A stretch of 64,000 bases of DNA from Rahnella rivi (GCF_019049655.1 NZ_JAFMOX010000056.1:62001-126000); one strand, 5' to 3'; counted from the first letter of the stretch, positions 10,635-21,816 are shown. Notes: generated by a model not told the origin, from the sequence alone. A program made the numbers and translations.

Positions 10635-10919
10635 TTAATAATAGAAGGGCATATCGGTGGGGGTTTTACTCATCACATCGAAGAAAACGTCTTTGGTCAT
10701 TGACCAGAATTGTGCAATGGCAGCGGCGTTGTAAGTCATGCCCATCAGGCTCATGACAAAGAAACAGGTCACCGTCAGGCCAAGACCGCTACAGACGAAA
10801 GCCATGGTGTTGCGGCTCGACTGGCGGCACAGAATATTGAGCTGGCTGGTGCAGAACATCAAAAAAGCGCTCAGCAATTCCCAGCGCATCATGACTATTC
10901 CGGCAGTTAACGTTCCCAT
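10635..10919 (-). CDS. yjcB: YjcB family small membrane protein
   Basis: A 94-residue protein that matches the uncharacterised YjcB family: a similar N-terminus (GTLTAGIVMMRWELLSA), two hydrophobic segments (about residues 5-30 and 40-68), and a conserved C-terminal tail ending TPTDMPFYY. It is probably an inner-membrane protein with two helices. A clear AAGGA ribosome binding site is eight bases before the ATG. It is transcribed alone, downstream of a perfect CRP palindrome about 120 bases upstream, which suggests catabolite control. Function is unknown. Confidence 0.82.
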   Translation of the reverse strand: MGTLTAGIVMMRWELLSAFLMFCTSQLNILCRQSSRNTMAFVCSGLGLTVTCFFVMSLMGMTYNAAAIAQFWSMTKDVFFDVMSKTPTDMPFYY

Positions 10920-11026
10920 TGATAAAATCCTTACTCACTACAGCCGGTTGCACGATGCCAAAATCAGCCGCAAAGGCTGTTTAAACAAGGTGGGCAATGG
11001 GCTTACTGAAGAAATGAAGAAACACA

Positions 11027-11050
11027 ATAATGTGATGTATGTCACATTAT
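11027..11050. promoter_or_regulatory. Perfect palindromic CRP site upstream of yjcB
   Basis: Nine-base arms ATAATGTGA (11027-11035) and TCACATTAT (11042-11050) pair exactly around six bases. They contain the full TGTGA-N6-TCACA CRP consensus. The centre is 119 bases upstream of the yjcB start codon and 134 bases beyond the malT stop, so yjcB is the only gene it can serve from upstream. Confidence 0.8.
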
Positions 11051-11114
11051 ATCATCAGATTTTCGTCATGAGCAGGGGCGATGAGCAAAAATTGCTCGCT
11101 AATGCATTTTATGT

Positions 11115-11147
11115 ATAACGCACAGCTGATTCATGGCCGTGCGTTAT
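11115..11147 (-). terminator. Hairpin downstream of malT
   Basis: ATAACGCAC (11115-11123) and GTGCGTTAT (11139-11147) form a nine-base stem 25 bases after the malT stop. There is no good U tract on the minus strand, so this is a weak terminator candidate. Confidence 0.4.
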
Positions 11148-11172
11148 TAAAGGCGGGAATGAGGTAAAGGAA

Positions 11173-13899
11173 TTACGCGCCGTAGCCCATCACCTGCAAC
11201 AGATGCTGAGCCTGCTGCACTGCTTCCTGGCGGTGTGCGACGCCGAGTTTTTGATACAGGTTACGGATATGCGTTTTGATGGTGGTGGACGCCACATCCA
11301 GCTCGCCGGCGATCTGATCATTGCTGTAACCGGAATAGATCAGCCCCAGTACCTGCCACTCGCGCTGGGTCAGCGGGCTGGTGCGAATGAGTTCCGGCAC
11401 CTGCGGGTGGGTCAGCAGCTTATTAACGAAGCCTTCGTCGAAATGCGCAAACTTGTGGCGGTGATGCTGGTTAATCTCGCGCAGGATTTGCTGGGCGCGG
11501 CGCTGTTCCAGCTCGGGCAGCAAATTAAGCTGAATCAGCTGACGAAGTTGCTGCGCCATCATTTCGCCTTCGATGACGAAGTGGCTGACAAAGCCGGTGC
11601 GGTTCGCCAGCCCGAGCGCTTCGATCAGGACTTTCTGCGCGTCGCTTTTGCGCCCGGTATGCCAGTACAGCAGATTACTCAGCAGCAGATTGCGGTTCAG
11701 ATCGCTGGTCAGACGCAGCTGGCGGGCGTTCTGATTCAGTTCATCCAGCACCACTTCGGCTTCATCAAACTTCTCCAGCAAAATCTGCACGCGGGCAATA
11801 TTGCGCCACTGCCCCTGCTGGAAATGGTTGTCCGCCATGTCCGGTTTTCTGGCCTGTTGCAGCCATTGTCGCGCGGCGGCTTTATCGCCGATCATCTGCC
11901 AGTAAATCACCCGTGGCTTGTCGGTGTTGGTCAGCCAGTCAATATGGTACTGACCGGTTTTAAGCAGGGCCTCGCAGCGCTGTAAATGGTGGTGCGCGTT
12001 GTCGAGCTGGCCGCGCGCCAGCGAGCACTTCGCCAGCATCGCCAGACATTGCAACTGCTGCTGCGGCTGGAAATTGGTCAGCACGTTGAGCCCTTCACGG
12101 GCGGCCTCTTCGGCATCGTCAAGCCGCGACCACGACCACAATAACTGTGAACGCAGACGCAGCAGGAATTCATGCATCGGTAGCTGTTCGAGATGTTGCT
12201 CGCGCACCAGTTCAAACGCGCGATCCTGCATTTCATAGGCCGCCTGCAAATAGCCCTGAGCAATCAGGATTTCACTCTGTTGCAGCAGCGCCCATAACGC
12301 GTAGTGATAAGCTTCGTACCGGCGGGCGATCTGTTCAGTTTGCTGCATCAGCGGCAGCGCGCGGGTGAGATCACCTTTGCAGTGCTGAATCTCACCGGTG
12401 ACTGAGGTGGCGACGATGCGGCTGTAATAGCTTTCATACGGCAGGAAACGCAGGGCATCGGCGGCCAGTTTTTCCGCCTCATCCTGACGGCCATCGTTGA
12501 TCGCCACCTGCGCGCGCAGGGCGTCGAACTCGGCGGTCATGTCCTGCTCCATCACAATGCTGCGCTGTTGCATTTCACTTTCCGCGCGCACCAGCAGGGT
12601 TTCCACTTCGGCATAACGATGCTGACTCTGCGCCAGCCAGGCCTGCAACAGGACCAGCTTGGGATTTTGGATCAGGCGCTCATACGGCAGCGCGTTCAGA
12701 CACTCTTCCAGCAAGGCCAGTTCGCTTTGATTAAACAGCGCCCAGGCGTGTTGCAGCAGAATATCCCGCAGCATATCGGTGTCTTCGGCTCCCAGCGCGT
12801 GATGAATGGCTTCGGCGGGGAAGCCTTGCGCCAGCCAGCCTTCGGCAGCCGCACGATGAATGGCGGGCAGTTCAGCCGCCAGTTCCCACTGGCAGCGCTG
12901 ACGCAGGAAGGTGGCAAACAAAGGGTGGAAGTTAAACCATTCGCCCGTGTCATCCATGCGATGGATGAATAATCCCTGGCGCTCTAATTCTTCCAGACGC
13001 TGCTGGCCGTTGTCTCCGCCGGTCAGACGCACAATCAGCGCGTCATTCATTGAGCGCAGCAGCGAGCAGCGCAGCAGGAAATCACGCGTCGGCGCATCCA
13101 CGCGATCCAGCACTTCATCCACCAGATACTCGGATAAATGGCTGGCATTCAGCCCGGCAAGTTTACGGGCGGATTGCTGAGTTGACTGCTGGGCAGGCGT
13201 GGTGGACTGGCGCGCTGAGAGCGCAATCAGTTGCAGCGCGGTGGCCCAGCCCGCGACGTCATCACACAGACGGCTGCTGTCAGCCTGATCGATCGGATCC
13301 CTGAGACGGCAGTCGAAGAATTGTTGTGTTTCGGGGTGGGTAAAGGCCAGATGGGAAGCGTTCAGCTCGAGCAACTGGTCGCGCACGCGCAGATTGGCGA
13401 TGCCCAGCGGTGGCAGGGTACGCGAGAGCACCACCAGCGACATATTCTCCGGCTGATGGCGCAGGAAAAAGCGCATGCCTTCATGAATGGCATCGTTAGA
13501 AATCAGATGGTAGTCGTCGATCACCAGCAACAGCGGGCGGTGCCAGTCGGAAAGCTCCACGAACAGTTGCCCGAACAACGCGGACAAACTGGCGTACTGA
13601 TGCTTCTGGCTCAAGGCTTCGCTCTTCACGCAATGACCGCCGCAGGCCTGCTGAACGGCGGCGATCAGGTAGCTGGCAAAACGCTCCGGCTGATTGTCGC
13701 TTTCATCCAGAGAATACCAGCCCAGATCGCTTTTACCCGCCGCCCAGTGTGCCACCAGCGTCGTTTTCCCATAGCCCGCCGGGCTGGCGACCAGGGTCAG
13801 ACGATAATTAGGCGCAGTCGAGAGTTTCGTCAGCAGACGATCGCGAACCACAGTATTTTGCTGCCGCACCGGGCGGCTCAGTTTTGACGGGATCAGCAT
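11173..13899 (-). CDS. malT: Maltose regulon transcriptional activator MalT
   Basis: A 908-residue (E. coli 901) STAND-class ATP-dependent activator that binds maltotriose. The N-terminal NTPase has Walker [10 protein letters not shown] (39-47) and a Walker B-like [10 protein letters not shown]. Helical and SUPR (TPR-like) repeats form the sensor, and a LuxR-type HTH is at the C-terminus ([19 protein letters not shown] through [11 protein letters not shown]). It is divergent from malPQ with a 321-base promoter region. The Shine-Dalgarno before the ATG at 13899 is poor (A-rich), in keeping with the low malT expression known in E. coli. Its target boxes are present in the malP and malE-malK promoter regions of this window. 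Confidence 0.97.
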   Translation of the reverse strand: MLIPSKLSRPVRQQNTVVRDRLLTKLSTAPNYRLTLVASPAGYGKTTLVAHWAAGKSDLGWYSLDESDNQPERFASYLIAAVQQACGGHCVKSEALSQKHQYASLSALFGQLFVELSDWHRPLLLVIDDYHLISNDAIHEGMRFFLRHQPENMSLVVLSRTLPPLGIANLRVRDQLLELNASHLAFTHPETQQFFDCRLRDPIDQADSSRLCDDVAGWATALQLIALSARQSTTPAQQSTQQSARKLAGLNASHLSEYLVDEVLDRVDAPTRDFLLRCSLLRSMNDALIVRLTGGDNGQQRLEELERQGLFIHRMDDTGEWFNFHPLFATFLRQRCQWELAAELPAIHRAAAEGWLAQGFPAEAIHHALGAEDTDMLRDILLQHAWALFNQSELALLEECLNALPYERLIQNPKLVLLQAWLAQSQHRYAEVETLLVRAESEMQQRSIVMEQDMTAEFDALRAQVAINDGRQDEAEKLAADALRFLPYESYYSRIVATSVTGEIQHCKGDLTRALPLMQQTEQIARRYEAYHYALWALLQQSEILIAQGYLQAAYEMQDRAFELVREQHLEQLPMHEFLLRLRSQLLWSWSRLDDAEEAAREGLNVLTNFQPQQQLQCLAMLAKCSLARGQLDNAHHHLQRCEALLKTGQYHIDWLTNTDKPRVIYWQMIGDKAAARQWLQQARKPDMADNHFQQGQWRNIARVQILLEKFDEAEVVLDELNQNARQLRLTSDLNRNLLLSNLLYWHTGRKSDAQKVLIEALGLANRTGFVSHFVIEGEMMAQQLRQLIQLNLLPELEQRRAQQILREINQHHRHKFAHFDEGFVNKLLTHPQVPELIRTSPLTQREWQVLGLIYSGYSNDQIAGELDVASTTIKTHIRNLYQKLGVAHRQEAVQQAQHLLQVMGYGA

Positions 13900-14220
13900 T
13901 TTTTTCGATTCTTTTGACGATAATCTGGGGGGCGGCTTAATTATTTCACAGCGTGTAATTAATCACTTTTCCTAAAGTCCTCCTTTGAAACATTGATTGC
14001 AAGAATGTTACGTCTTTACATGCCGTTAAGTTGCTCTGCATCACACTTCTTAATACAAATTTTCCGCCGTTCGCCCTGACCCCCTGTCTCCTCCGGCTAC
14101 GCCCCGTTTCTCCTCCCCGCCTAATCTGTGACGGGATGATGCCGCTCACCGACACAAGCGTCAGCATAGTGATAATCAACATCAGACTTCCCTACAAATT
14201 CCCGGATAAAGAGGCATGTG
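13900..14220. promoter_or_regulatory. malT-malPQ divergent control region with MalT boxes
   Basis: MalT core boxes (GGAGGA or GGATGA) are seen at 14089-14094 (-), 14111-14116 (-, within GGGGAGGA) and 14134-14139 (+, within GGGATGATG). They are followed by an AT-rich -10 candidate (CATAGTGATAAT, 14165-14176) for malP. The malP ATG at 14221 has GAGG at 14211-14214. On the malT side, TTATTTCACA at about 13941-13950 and TGTGATGCAG (minus strand, near 14040) are half-conserved CRP sites. The boxes agree with known MalT targets; the promoter assignment is inference. Confidence 0.7.
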
Positions 14221-16623
14221 ATGCAGGTGACTTTGGATAAAACGCAGTTTTTAGCCGCGCTGAAACGCCAGTGGCAGGGGTTCGGTTTACAACAGGCGCA
14301 GGACATGACGCCGCATCAGTGGTGGCAGGCCACCAGTGCCGCGTTATCCGAACAACTCAGTGCGCAGCCGGTGCCCGCAGCGACAAAGCAGCCGCAGCGG
14401 CACGTGAACTATATTTCGATGGAATTCCTGATCGGGCGCCTGACCGCGAATAACCTGATCAACCTCGGCTGGTATGACACCGTGCAGCAGGCGCTGAAAG
14501 AGCAGGGCGTTGAGCTGGCCGATGTGCTGGAGCAGGAAACCGATCCGGCGCTGGGCAATGGCGGATTAGGCCGTCTGGCGGCCTGTTTCCTCGATTCAAT
14601 GGCGACCGTCGGGCAACCGGCGACCGGCTACGGCCTGAATTATCAGTACGGGTTATTCCGCCAGTCGTTCAGCGAAGGCAAACAGCAGGAAGCGCCGGAC
14701 AACTGGCACCGGGAAAGTTATCCGTGGTTCAGCCACAACAGCTCACTGTCGGTTGATGTCGCCTTTGGCGGCAAGCTGACCAAGAACGAAAAGGGCGAAG
14801 AACAATGGCATCCGGCGTTTACCCTGCGCGGTGAAGCCTGGGATCTGCCGGTGGTCGGTTACAAAAATGGCGTCACCCAGCCGCTGCGTTTGTGGCAGGC
14901 GACTGACGTACATCCGTTTGATCTGACCCTGTTCAACGACGGTGAATTTCTGAAAGCGGAGCAAAAAGGCATTGATGCCGCGAAGCTCACCAAAGTGCTG
15001 TATCCGAATGATAACCACGACGCCGGTAAACGCCTGCGCCTGATGCAGCAGTATTTCCAGTGCGCCTGTTCCGTCGCCGACATCCTGCGCCGCCATCATT
15101 TCCTGGGACGCAAAATTCAGGATCTGCCGAAATTCGAAGTCATCCAGCTCAACGACACGCACCCGACCATCGCCATCCCTGAGCTGCTACGTATTTTGCT
15201 CGATGAACACCAGCTGGACTGGGACGCCGCCTGGGCGATCACCAGCCAGACTTTTGCCTACACCAACCACACGCTGATGCCGGAAGCGCTGGAATGCTGG
15301 GATGAAAAACTGGTCCGCAGCCTGCTGCCGCGCCACTTCTCGCTGATCAAAGCCATCAACGCCCGCTTCAAAAAAGTGGTCGAAAAACAGTGGCCGGGCG
15401 ATAAATCCGTCTGGGAAAAACTGTCTGTTCACCAGAACAAACAAGTGCGCATGGCGAACCTGTGCGTGGTCAGCGGTTTTGCGGTGAACGGCGTGGCGGC
15501 GCTGCATTCTGAACTGGTGGTTAAAGACCTGTTCCCGGAATATCACCAGCTGTGGCCGAACAAATTCCACAATGTCACCAACGGCATCACGCCGCGCCGC
15601 TGGCTGAAACAGTGTAACCCGGCGCTGTCATCGCTGATTGATGAGACGCTGAAAACCGAGTGGGTGAACGATCTCGATGCCCTGAAAGGGCTGGAAGGTT
15701 TCGCCGATGATAAAAAATTCCGCCAGCGTTATCAGGATATTAAACGCCAGAACAAAATCAAACTGGCGGATTACGTGAAGAACGTCATGGGGCTGACGCT
15801 CAACCCTGACGCGATTTTCGACGTGCAGATCAAACGCCTGCACGAATACAAACGCCAGCATCTGAACCTGCTGCACATTCTGTCGCTGTACCGCCAGCTG
15901 CGCGATAACCCGGAAATGGACATGGTGCCACGTGTGTTCCTGTTCGGCGCGAAAGCGGCACCGGGTTATTACCTGGCGAAAAACATCATTTACGCCATCA
16001 ATAAAGTGGCGGAAAAAGTGAATAACGATCCGCTGGTGCGTGATCGCATCAAAGTGGTGTTTATCCCGGATTACCGCGTCTCCGTGGCTGAACTGATGAT
16101 CCCGGCCGCCGATGTTTCCGAGCAAATATCTACTGCCGGGAAAGAAGCCTCCGGCACCGGCAACATGAAGCTGGCGCTGAACGGCGCACTGACCGTCGGT
16201 ACGCTCGACGGCGCGAACGTCGAGATTGCCGAAGAAGTCGGCGAAGACAATATCTTCATCTTCGGGAATACCGTTGATCAGGTCAAAGCACTGCAGGCAA
16301 AAGGCTACGATCCGCTGAAGATCCGCAAGAAAGACAAGCATCTGGATAAGATCCTCAAAGAACTGGAAAACGGCTTCTTCAGCGACGGCGACAAACAGGC
16401 GTTCAGCCTGATGCTCGACAGTTTGCTCGGCGGCGGCGATCCTTATCTGGTGCTGGCCGATTTCGCGGATTACTGCGCGGCGCAGCAAAAAATCGATGCC
16501 CTGTATCGCGATCAGCAGGAATGGACGCGTAAAACCATTCTCAACACAGCCCGCGTAGGGATGTTCAGTTCCGACCGCTCGATCCGAGATTATCAGCAGC
16601 GGATCTGGCAGGCGAAGCGATAA
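14221..16623 (+). CDS. malP: Maltodextrin phosphorylase MalP
   Basis: An 800-residue (E. coli 797) GT35 alpha-glucan phosphorylase that uses phosphate to release glucose-1-phosphate from maltodextrins in the cytosol. The pyridoxal-phosphate site is [16 protein letters not shown], with the Schiff-base lysine at about residue 650. The ATG at 14221 has a better-spaced GAGG than the adjacent GTG at 14218. It is the first gene of a malPQ operon, with malQ beginning nine bases after its stop, and sits under the MalT boxes upstream. Confidence 0.97.
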   Translation: MQVTLDKTQFLAALKRQWQGFGLQQAQDMTPHQWWQATSAALSEQLSAQPVPAATKQPQRHVNYISMEFLIGRLTANNLINLGWYDTVQQALKEQGVELADVLEQETDPALGNGGLGRLAACFLDSMATVGQPATGYGLNYQYGLFRQSFSEGKQQEAPDNWHRESYPWFSHNSSLSVDVAFGGKLTKNEKGEEQWHPAFTLRGEAWDLPVVGYKNGVTQPLRLWQATDVHPFDLTLFNDGEFLKAEQKGIDAAKLTKVLYPNDNHDAGKRLRLMQQYFQCACSVADILRRHHFLGRKIQDLPKFEVIQLNDTHPTIAIPELLRILLDEHQLDWDAAWAITSQTFAYTNHTLMPEALECWDEKLVRSLLPRHFSLIKAINARFKKVVEKQWPGDKSVWEKLSVHQNKQVRMANLCVVSGFAVNGVAALHSELVVKDLFPEYHQLWPNKFHNVTNGITPRRWLKQCNPALSSLIDETLKTEWVNDLDALKGLEGFADDKKFRQRYQDIKRQNKIKLADYVKNVMGLTLNPDAIFDVQIKRLHEYKRQHLNLLHILSLYRQLRDNPEMDMVPRVFLFGAKAAPGYYLAKNIIYAINKVAEKVNNDPLVRDRIKVVFIPDYRVSVAELMIPAADVSEQISTAGKEASGTGNMKLALNGALTVGTLDGANVEIAEEVGEDNIFIFGNTVDQVKALQAKGYDPLKIRKKDKHLDKILKELENGFFSDGDKQAFSLMLDSLLGGGDPYLVLADFADYCAAQQKIDALYRDQQEWTRKTILNTARVGMFSSDRSIRDYQQRIWQAKR

Positions 16624-16632
16624 GGAGCCCGC

Positions 16633-18720
16633 ATGGAGAACAAAGCACTGGAGCAGGCCGCCAGGGAGGCGGGAATTTCCTCTGGCTTTATTAACGCGCA
16701 CGGCAAGCAGCAGGCGATTGCCGCTGAAACCAAGCGCGAGCTGTTATCGGCAATGGGCTGGGTGGCAGAACGCCACCCGGCAGTCACGCCGGTGCCGTTG
16801 GTGAAAGTGTTCGTCACCGGCAGCCGTCTGGCGTTGCCGGTGGGGGGCGACGGCGAATACGGCTGGACGCTGCGCCTGGAAAGCGGAGCCACTTCTCACG
16901 GGCGCGTGAGCGGAAAAATGACGCTGGCGCTGCCGGGGAAAATTCCCACCGGTTATCACCAGCTGACGCTGACCCAGGACGCACAGCAGTGGGATTGCCG
17001 GGTCATTGTTGCGCCGAAACGCTGTTACGAACCGGACGCTTTGCTGGCCGGTAAAAAACTGTGGGGCGCCTGCGTGCAGCTTTATACGCTGCGTTCGGAA
17101 AATAACTGGGGTATCGGCGATTTCGGCGATCTTAACGTCTTACTGAAAAACGTCGCTGAACGCGGCGGGGCGTTTGTCGGCCTGAACCCGATCCACGCGC
17201 TGTATCCGGCCAATCCGGTGGCGGCCAGCCCGTACAGCCCGTCGTCCCGCCGCTGGCTGAACGTCATTTATATCGACGTCGGCGCAGTGGACGATTTCAG
17301 GCTGAGCGACGCCGCGCAGCAGTGGTGGCATCAGCCGCTGACGCAGCAACGTTTGCAGGCCGTTCGCGCCAATGACTGGGTCGATTATGCCGGCGTGATG
17401 CCGCTGAAACTGGAAGGTTTACGGCTGGCGTACGCCCATTTTCTTGGCCGGAAAACGCAGGATCCGCAGGTGAAATCCCTGGCGAATTTCGTCAAACAGG
17501 GCGGTGAAAGTCTGTACCTTCAGGCGGCGTTTGATGCGCTGTACGAGCATCTGGCGAAAGAAACCGATGTGGCGCTGGGCTGGAACCGCTGGCCGGAGAA
17601 ATATCACAATGCACGCGGGCCAGCCGTGCGGGCATTTTGCGAGCAACATGCGCAAGATGTGGAGTTTTATCTGTGGCTGCAATGGCTGGCGGAAACCCAG
17701 TTCGCCCGTTGTTATCACACCAGCCAGCAGCAGGATATGCCGATGGGGTTGTACCGCGATCTGGCGGTCGGCGTCGTCGAAGGCGGATCCGAAACCTGGG
17801 GAGATGGCGAACTCTATTGCCTGAAAGCCTCGGTCGGCGCACCGCCGGATATTCTCGGTCCGCTCGGTCAGAACTGGGATCTGCGCCCGATGGATCCGCA
17901 CGTGATGGTCAGGCGCGGCTATCAGCCGTTTATCGATCTGCTGCGTTCCAACATGACCAGCTGCGGCGCATTGCGTATCGATCATGTGATGACGTTGCTG
18001 CGCCTGTGGTGGATCCCGGCCGGTGAAACGGCGGATAAAGGCGCGTACGTGCAATATCCGGTGGACGATTTGCTGGCGATTTTAGCGCTGGAAAGCCAGC
18101 GTCACCGCTGCATGGTGATCGGCGAAGATCTGGGCACGGTACCGGTGGAGATCGTCAGTAAGCTGCGTGAAAGCGGCGTCTATTCCTACAAAGTGCTGTA
18201 TTTCGAGCGCGATGAGGAAAACAACTTCCGCGCGCCGCAGTCGTATCCGGTGCAGGCGATGGCGACCATCACCACGCATGACCTGCCGACGCTGCGCGGT
18301 TACTGGCAAAGCGATGATCTGGCGCTGGGCAAAACCCTGGGTTTGTACCGCGACGACGCAGTTTTAGAAGAGCTGTACGCCGACCGCGCCCGTGCGCGTC
18401 AGGGTCTGCTCGACGGGCTGCATCATTACGACTGCATCCCGAAGAAAACCGGGCGTAAAGCCGCGCTGATGGAGATGACCCCGGTGCTTAACCGCGGCCT
18501 GCAACGCTACGTCGCCGACAGCGCCTGTGCCCTGCTCGGCCTGCAACCGGAAGACTGGCTGGACATGGACGCACCGGTCAACGTACCCGGCACCAGCGAC
18601 GAATACCCGAACTGGCGTCGCAAGCTTTCCCACACGCTCGAAGAGATGTTTGCCGATGAGCAGGTGAATAAGCTGATCAAGGACCTCGATAAACGCCGCC
18701 GAAAAGTGTCGGTGAGCTGA
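16633..18720 (+). CDS. malQ: 4-alpha-glucanotransferase (amylomaltase) MalQ
   Basis: A 695-residue (E. coli 694) GH77 enzyme that disproportionates maltodextrins and frees glucose, working with MalP. The catalytic segments are all present: the nucleophile Asp in ALRIDHVMTL, the acid/base Glu in IGEDLGTVP, and the transition-state Asp in TTHDLPTLRG. It is the second gene of the malPQ operon, with AAGGAG just before the ATG. A strong terminator follows. Confidence 0.97.
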   Translation: MENKALEQAAREAGISSGFINAHGKQQAIAAETKRELLSAMGWVAERHPAVTPVPLVKVFVTGSRLALPVGGDGEYGWTLRLESGATSHGRVSGKMTLALPGKIPTGYHQLTLTQDAQQWDCRVIVAPKRCYEPDALLAGKKLWGACVQLYTLRSENNWGIGDFGDLNVLLKNVAERGGAFVGLNPIHALYPANPVAASPYSPSSRRWLNVIYIDVGAVDDFRLSDAAQQWWHQPLTQQRLQAVRANDWVDYAGVMPLKLEGLRLAYAHFLGRKTQDPQVKSLANFVKQGGESLYLQAAFDALYEHLAKETDVALGWNRWPEKYHNARGPAVRAFCEQHAQDVEFYLWLQWLAETQFARCYHTSQQQDMPMGLYRDLAVGVVEGGSETWGDGELYCLKASVGAPPDILGPLGQNWDLRPMDPHVMVRRGYQPFIDLLRSNMTSCGALRIDHVMTLLRLWWIPAGETADKGAYVQYPVDDLLAILALESQRHRCMVIGEDLGTVPVEIVSKLRESGVYSYKVLYFERDEENNFRAPQSYPVQAMATITTHDLPTLRGYWQSDDLALGKTLGLYRDDAVLEELYADRARARQGLLDGLHHYDCIPKKTGRKAALMEMTPVLNRGLQRYVADSACALLGLQPEDWLDMDAPVNVPGTSDEYPNWRRKLSHTLEEMFADEQVNKLIKDLDKRRRKVSVS

Positions 18721-18740
18721 AGTTGAGAGAAGGATCAAGA

Positions 18741-18762
18741 AAGCCCCGCAAGGGGCTTTTTT
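18741..18762 (+). terminator. Intrinsic terminator of malPQ
   Basis: AAGCCCC/GGGGCTT stem with GCAA loop followed by a run of T, 20 bases after the malQ stop. Confidence 0.88.
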
Positions 18763-18771
18763 ACGTGTGGT

Positions 18772-18951
18772 CTAACAGGAAGAATGCGTTGCTGTTTCTT
18801 CGCCTTGAGCAAGAATGCCCACCAGAATGTCGCAGGGATCGAGGATGGTAAACATCATGTCGCCAACGATGCGCCGTTGCTCTTTATTTCTATGATAATT
18901 AGCCACTATTTCAGGGGGTAACGTTTTTAAAATCTCATCAATTGTTCTCAT
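18772..18951 (-). CDS. Small hypothetical protein (59 aa) between malQ and malG
   Basis: An ORF of 59 codons plus stop, starting MRTIDEILKTLPPEI and ending with GEETATHSSC. The ATG at 18951 is preceded by an excellent ribosome binding site, AAGGAAGAG. There is no signal peptide or membrane helix. I do not recognise the family. Base composition is more AT-rich than the flanking mal genes. It lies 64 bases downstream of another small unrecognised ORF on the same strand, so the two may be co-transcribed. It could be a small regulatory or toxin-antitoxin-like protein, or a remnant; the sequence alone does not decide. Confidence 0.5.
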   Translation of the reverse strand: MRTIDEILKTLPPEIVANYHRNKEQRRIVGDMMFTILDPCDILVGILAQGEETATHSSC

Positions 18952-19015
18952 AACTCTTCCTTAAGTGTGATTTTTGAACACTCTACTGTTTTAATAATGC
19001 ATTTCCTATACCGGT

Positions 19016-19222
19016 TCAGCTAAGCCCCGCGTCAGGCCACTCAAAATCATGCACTCCACCTCGCTGACCTAAATGGCGTAATTTATTTAACAAGTGCGAT
19101 TTGTTAACTTTCATATCCCCATGCTCGTCATAAATAAATCCCCAGTACTGGTAAAAAGAAGCCAGCCCCGGAACAGGTCTGCTTATTTTCAGGACTTTTA
19201 CATCAACGATATCTGCAAACAT
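19016..19222 (-). CDS. Small hypothetical protein (68 aa) abutting the malEFG terminator
   Basis: A 68-codon ORF, MFADIVDVKVLKISRPVPGL through FEWPDAGLS. Its ATG (19222) directly follows the U tract of the presumed malEFG terminator, so it has no Shine-Dalgarno of its own. An internal Met at residue 37 (MKVNKSHLL) is the alternative start, but it too lacks a good ribosome binding site. Codon use is AT-rich (AGA, ATA codons) compared with mal genes. I recognise no family. It may be a gene fragment, or a gene read through from malG. Confidence 0.35.
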   Translation of the reverse strand: MFADIVDVKVLKISRPVPGLASFYQYWGFIYDEHGDMKVNKSHLLNKLRHLGQRGGVHDFEWPDAGLS

Positions 19223-19249
19223 AAAAAAAAGGCGGCTTATTCAGCCGCC
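19223..19249 (-). terminator. Intrinsic terminator of malEFG
   Basis: On the minus strand GGCGGC-TGAATAA-GCCGCC is followed by eight T, 47 bases after the malG stop. Confidence 0.88.
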
Positions 19250-19296
19250 CAAGACACAGGGAATCTTACAAGTGGAACAAGCGCATTAGCCTTACG

Positions 19297-20187
19297 TTAA
19301 CCTTTCACCCCGCCTGCCGTTAAGCCGCCGACCAGCCAGCGTTGGGCAATCAGGAACACTGCCGTAATCGGGATGGCGGACAATATGGCTGCCGCCGCGA
19401 AATCGCCCCACAGGTAGTTTTGCGGGTTCAGGTATTGCTGCATCCCGACCGCCAGGGTGTAGCTGTTGACGTCACGCAGCAGTAACGACGCCACCGGCAC
19501 TTCGGTGATGGCCGCGATGAACGACAGAATAAAGACCACTGCCAGAATCGGTACCGACAGCGGCAGCAGCACCAGACGGAAAGCCTGCCACGGGGTGGCG
19601 CCGTCCAGCGCGGCGGCTTCTTCCAGCGAGCCGTCGATGGTTTCGAAATAGCCTTTGATGGTCCAGACGTGCAGGGCGATGCCGCCCATGTACGCGAAAA
19701 TGACGCCGCCGTGGGTGTTCAGGCCGAGGAACGGCACGTACACGCCGAGGCGGTCGAACAGGGCGTATAACGCCACCAGCGACAGCACCGCCGGGAACAT
19801 CTGGAAGATCAACATTCCTTTGAGCAACGAACTTTTACCGCGGAATTTCATGCGGGCAAAGGCGTAGGCGCAGGTGGTGGAAAGGGCGACGATCCCGATC
19901 GCGGTAATCACGGCGATTTTGATCGAGTTCCACAGCCACAGCATTACCGGGAACGGCGGCGGCGTGATGCTGCCGTCGCTGTTAGTGACGGCGATACCGA
20001 GCGCCAGTTTCCAGTGATCCCACGACACCTGATCCGGGATCAGGCTGCCGGTGGCGAAGTTACCCGGCCGCAGCGAGATGGCGAACACCATCAGCAGCGG
20101 GAACAGGATCAGCGCCAGAAAGCACAGCAGCAAAAGATGCGTCACCAGCAATCTGACTTTCTGCGACTTAGGTTTAACCATGGGCAT
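19297..20187 (-). CDS. malG: Maltose ABC transporter permease MalG
   Basis: A 296-residue inner-membrane permease, identical in length to E. coli MalG, with six predicted helices. The EAA coupling loop that docks on MalK is [15 protein letters not shown]. The C-terminus LTAGGVKG, which reaches into the MalK2MalF channel centre in the E. coli structure, is conserved. It is the third gene of malEFG; the gap to malF is 13 bases. Confidence 0.97.
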   Translation of the reverse strand: MPMVKPKSQKVRLLVTHLLLLCFLALILFPLLMVFAISLRPGNFATGSLIPDQVSWDHWKLALGIAVTNSDGSITPPPFPVMLWLWNSIKIAVITAIGIVALSTTCAYAFARMKFRGKSSLLKGMLIFQMFPAVLSLVALYALFDRLGVYVPFLGLNTHGGVIFAYMGGIALHVWTIKGYFETIDGSLEEAAALDGATPWQAFRLVLLPLSVPILAVVFILSFIAAITEVPVASLLLRDVNSYTLAVGMQQYLNPQNYLWGDFAAAAILSAIPITAVFLIAQRWLVGGLTAGGVKG

Positions 20188-20200
20188 TGTCTGTTTCTCC

Positions 20201-21745
20201 TTAGTCGAATTTCATGCGTGAGGCTTTCAGGTTCACGATAGCCAGCGCACCGACCAGCAGGAAGATCAGCGTGGCAATCGCCGCCGCCAGCCCGAAGTCC
20301 TGCCCGCCGCCGCCTTCGAAGGCGATGCGATAGGTGTAACTGACCAGCAAATCGGTATGGCCCGCTGGCGTGGTGGTGCCTAGCATGTCCGGTCCGCCGT
20401 TGGTCAGTAACTGAATCAGCACGAAGTTATTAAAGTTAAAGGCAAAGCTGGCAATCATCAGCGGCGTCAGCGGTTTGATGAGCAAAGGCAGCGTGATGCG
20501 GAAGAAGTTCTGCATCGGCGTCGCGCCGTCCATCGCCGAGGCTTCGTAAAGATCGTCGGGAATGGCTTTCAGCAGGCCCATACACAGGATCATCATGTAC
20601 GGATAACCGAGCCAGGTGTTGACGATAATGATCATGCTTTTGGCGGTCCACGGGTCGCTGAACCATGCCGGTTTGATGCCAAACAGCGCGCTGAGCATCA
20701 GGTTGATCTCACCAAAACTCTGGTTGAATAACCCTTTGAAAATCAGAATTGAGATGAACGCGGGAACGGCGTAAGGCAGGATCAGCAGGATGCGGTACGC
20801 CGCTTTGCCTTTCAGCTCTTCCCACTGCACCACGCAGGCCAGCACCATGCCGACAGCCACGGTCAGCACCACGGTCAGCAGGGCAAACACCACGGTCCAG
20901 ACGAAAATCGACAGGAAGGGTTTCTGGATCCCTTCGTCATGCAATACGCGCAGGAAGTTGCCCCAGCCGATGCCGACGGTAAAGCCGGGGCTGAGTTTTT
21001 CTGCCTGCCATTCACCCTGAGCGTTCACTGCCTGATAGAAACCGGTGTCCATGTTCGGACGGTAAATGGTGCCGGTTTGAACGTTGGTCAGTTCTTTCCC
21101 ATCGTCACCCCGTTTGTACAACGACTGCGTGCCGGAGAACTGGCGCAGGGAACTCATGCGCAGCGTTTCTCCGTCGGGTAATTTCGCCAAAATCTGGCCC
21201 AGCGCCAGGCGGTTTTGCGTCACCACCCGCAGCCCGGCTTTTTCAGCGGAAGGGGCGGTCTGCGGCAGCATCTCCAGCGTTTGCGGCGCGGAGGCGTTAA
21301 AGGCAAAAGGCGGAGAAACCAGCGTCTCGCTGTTATCTGCCAAAGTCAGTGCCAGCTGCCATTTGTCACCGGCAGGGTAGAGCGCAAAGTTCAGTGCTTT
21401 TCCGCCCTGGAATTCACGGCCCATCAGCACCGACTGCGCGCGCTCAAAGGTCAGCTGGTTGGTACTGCTGTAGTTGGTGAAGGCAATCGCGATGGTGCAA
21501 ACCAGCGGGAACAGCACAAATAACGACATCCCGGCCAGGCCGGGGTAGACGTAGCGCCACGAGTAGGCGCGGCGGTTGCCATAAATATACAGGCCGAGGC
21601 TGGAGAGAATCAGCGCCAGAACGGCAAAAAGGGTTTCGCCCTGCGCATACATCAGCACGATCAGATAACCGGATAAGCAGGCGAGCAGGGCGATGACCAG
21701 CCACTTGAACGCATTGCCCAACGGTCTTTTTTTGGCTACTGGCAT
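20201..21745 (-). CDS. malF: Maltose ABC transporter permease MalF
   Basis: A 514-residue permease, the same length as E. coli MalF. It has the extra N-terminal helices and the large periplasmic P2 loop (about residues 90-275) that contacts MalE. The EAA motif is [15 protein letters not shown]. The ATG at 21745 has AAGGA upstream and gives the family N-terminus, so an in-frame start ten codons earlier was rejected. It lies between malE and malG. Confidence 0.97.
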   Translation of the reverse strand: MPVAKKRPLGNAFKWLVIALLACLSGYLIVLMYAQGETLFAVLALILSSLGLYIYGNRRAYSWRYVYPGLAGMSLFVLFPLVCTIAIAFTNYSSTNQLTFERAQSVLMGREFQGGKALNFALYPAGDKWQLALTLADNSETLVSPPFAFNASAPQTLEMLPQTAPSAEKAGLRVVTQNRLALGQILAKLPDGETLRMSSLRQFSGTQSLYKRGDDGKELTNVQTGTIYRPNMDTGFYQAVNAQGEWQAEKLSPGFTVGIGWGNFLRVLHDEGIQKPFLSIFVWTVVFALLTVVLTVAVGMVLACVVQWEELKGKAAYRILLILPYAVPAFISILIFKGLFNQSFGEINLMLSALFGIKPAWFSDPWTAKSMIIIVNTWLGYPYMMILCMGLLKAIPDDLYEASAMDGATPMQNFFRITLPLLIKPLTPLMIASFAFNFNNFVLIQLLTNGGPDMLGTTTPAGHTDLLVSYTYRIAFEGGGGQDFGLAAAIATLIFLLVGALAIVNLKASRMKFD

Positions 21746-21816
21746 AAGGACAATCCTTGTGGTGGCGGTGCGCAACCCGAAAGCTGCGCACCGTTCATTG
21801 AGCTAATGCTTTGGCA

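Noticed and set aside
15628..16701. A 357-codon open frame antisense to malP and the malQ start
   Set aside because: It mirrors the codon pattern of malP, has no ribosome binding site or recognisable domain, and malP is certain.
19094..19300. A 68-codon plus-strand frame opposite the small ORF near malG
   Set aside because: Lysine-rich frame crossing the malEFG terminator, without a ribosome binding site; likely chance.
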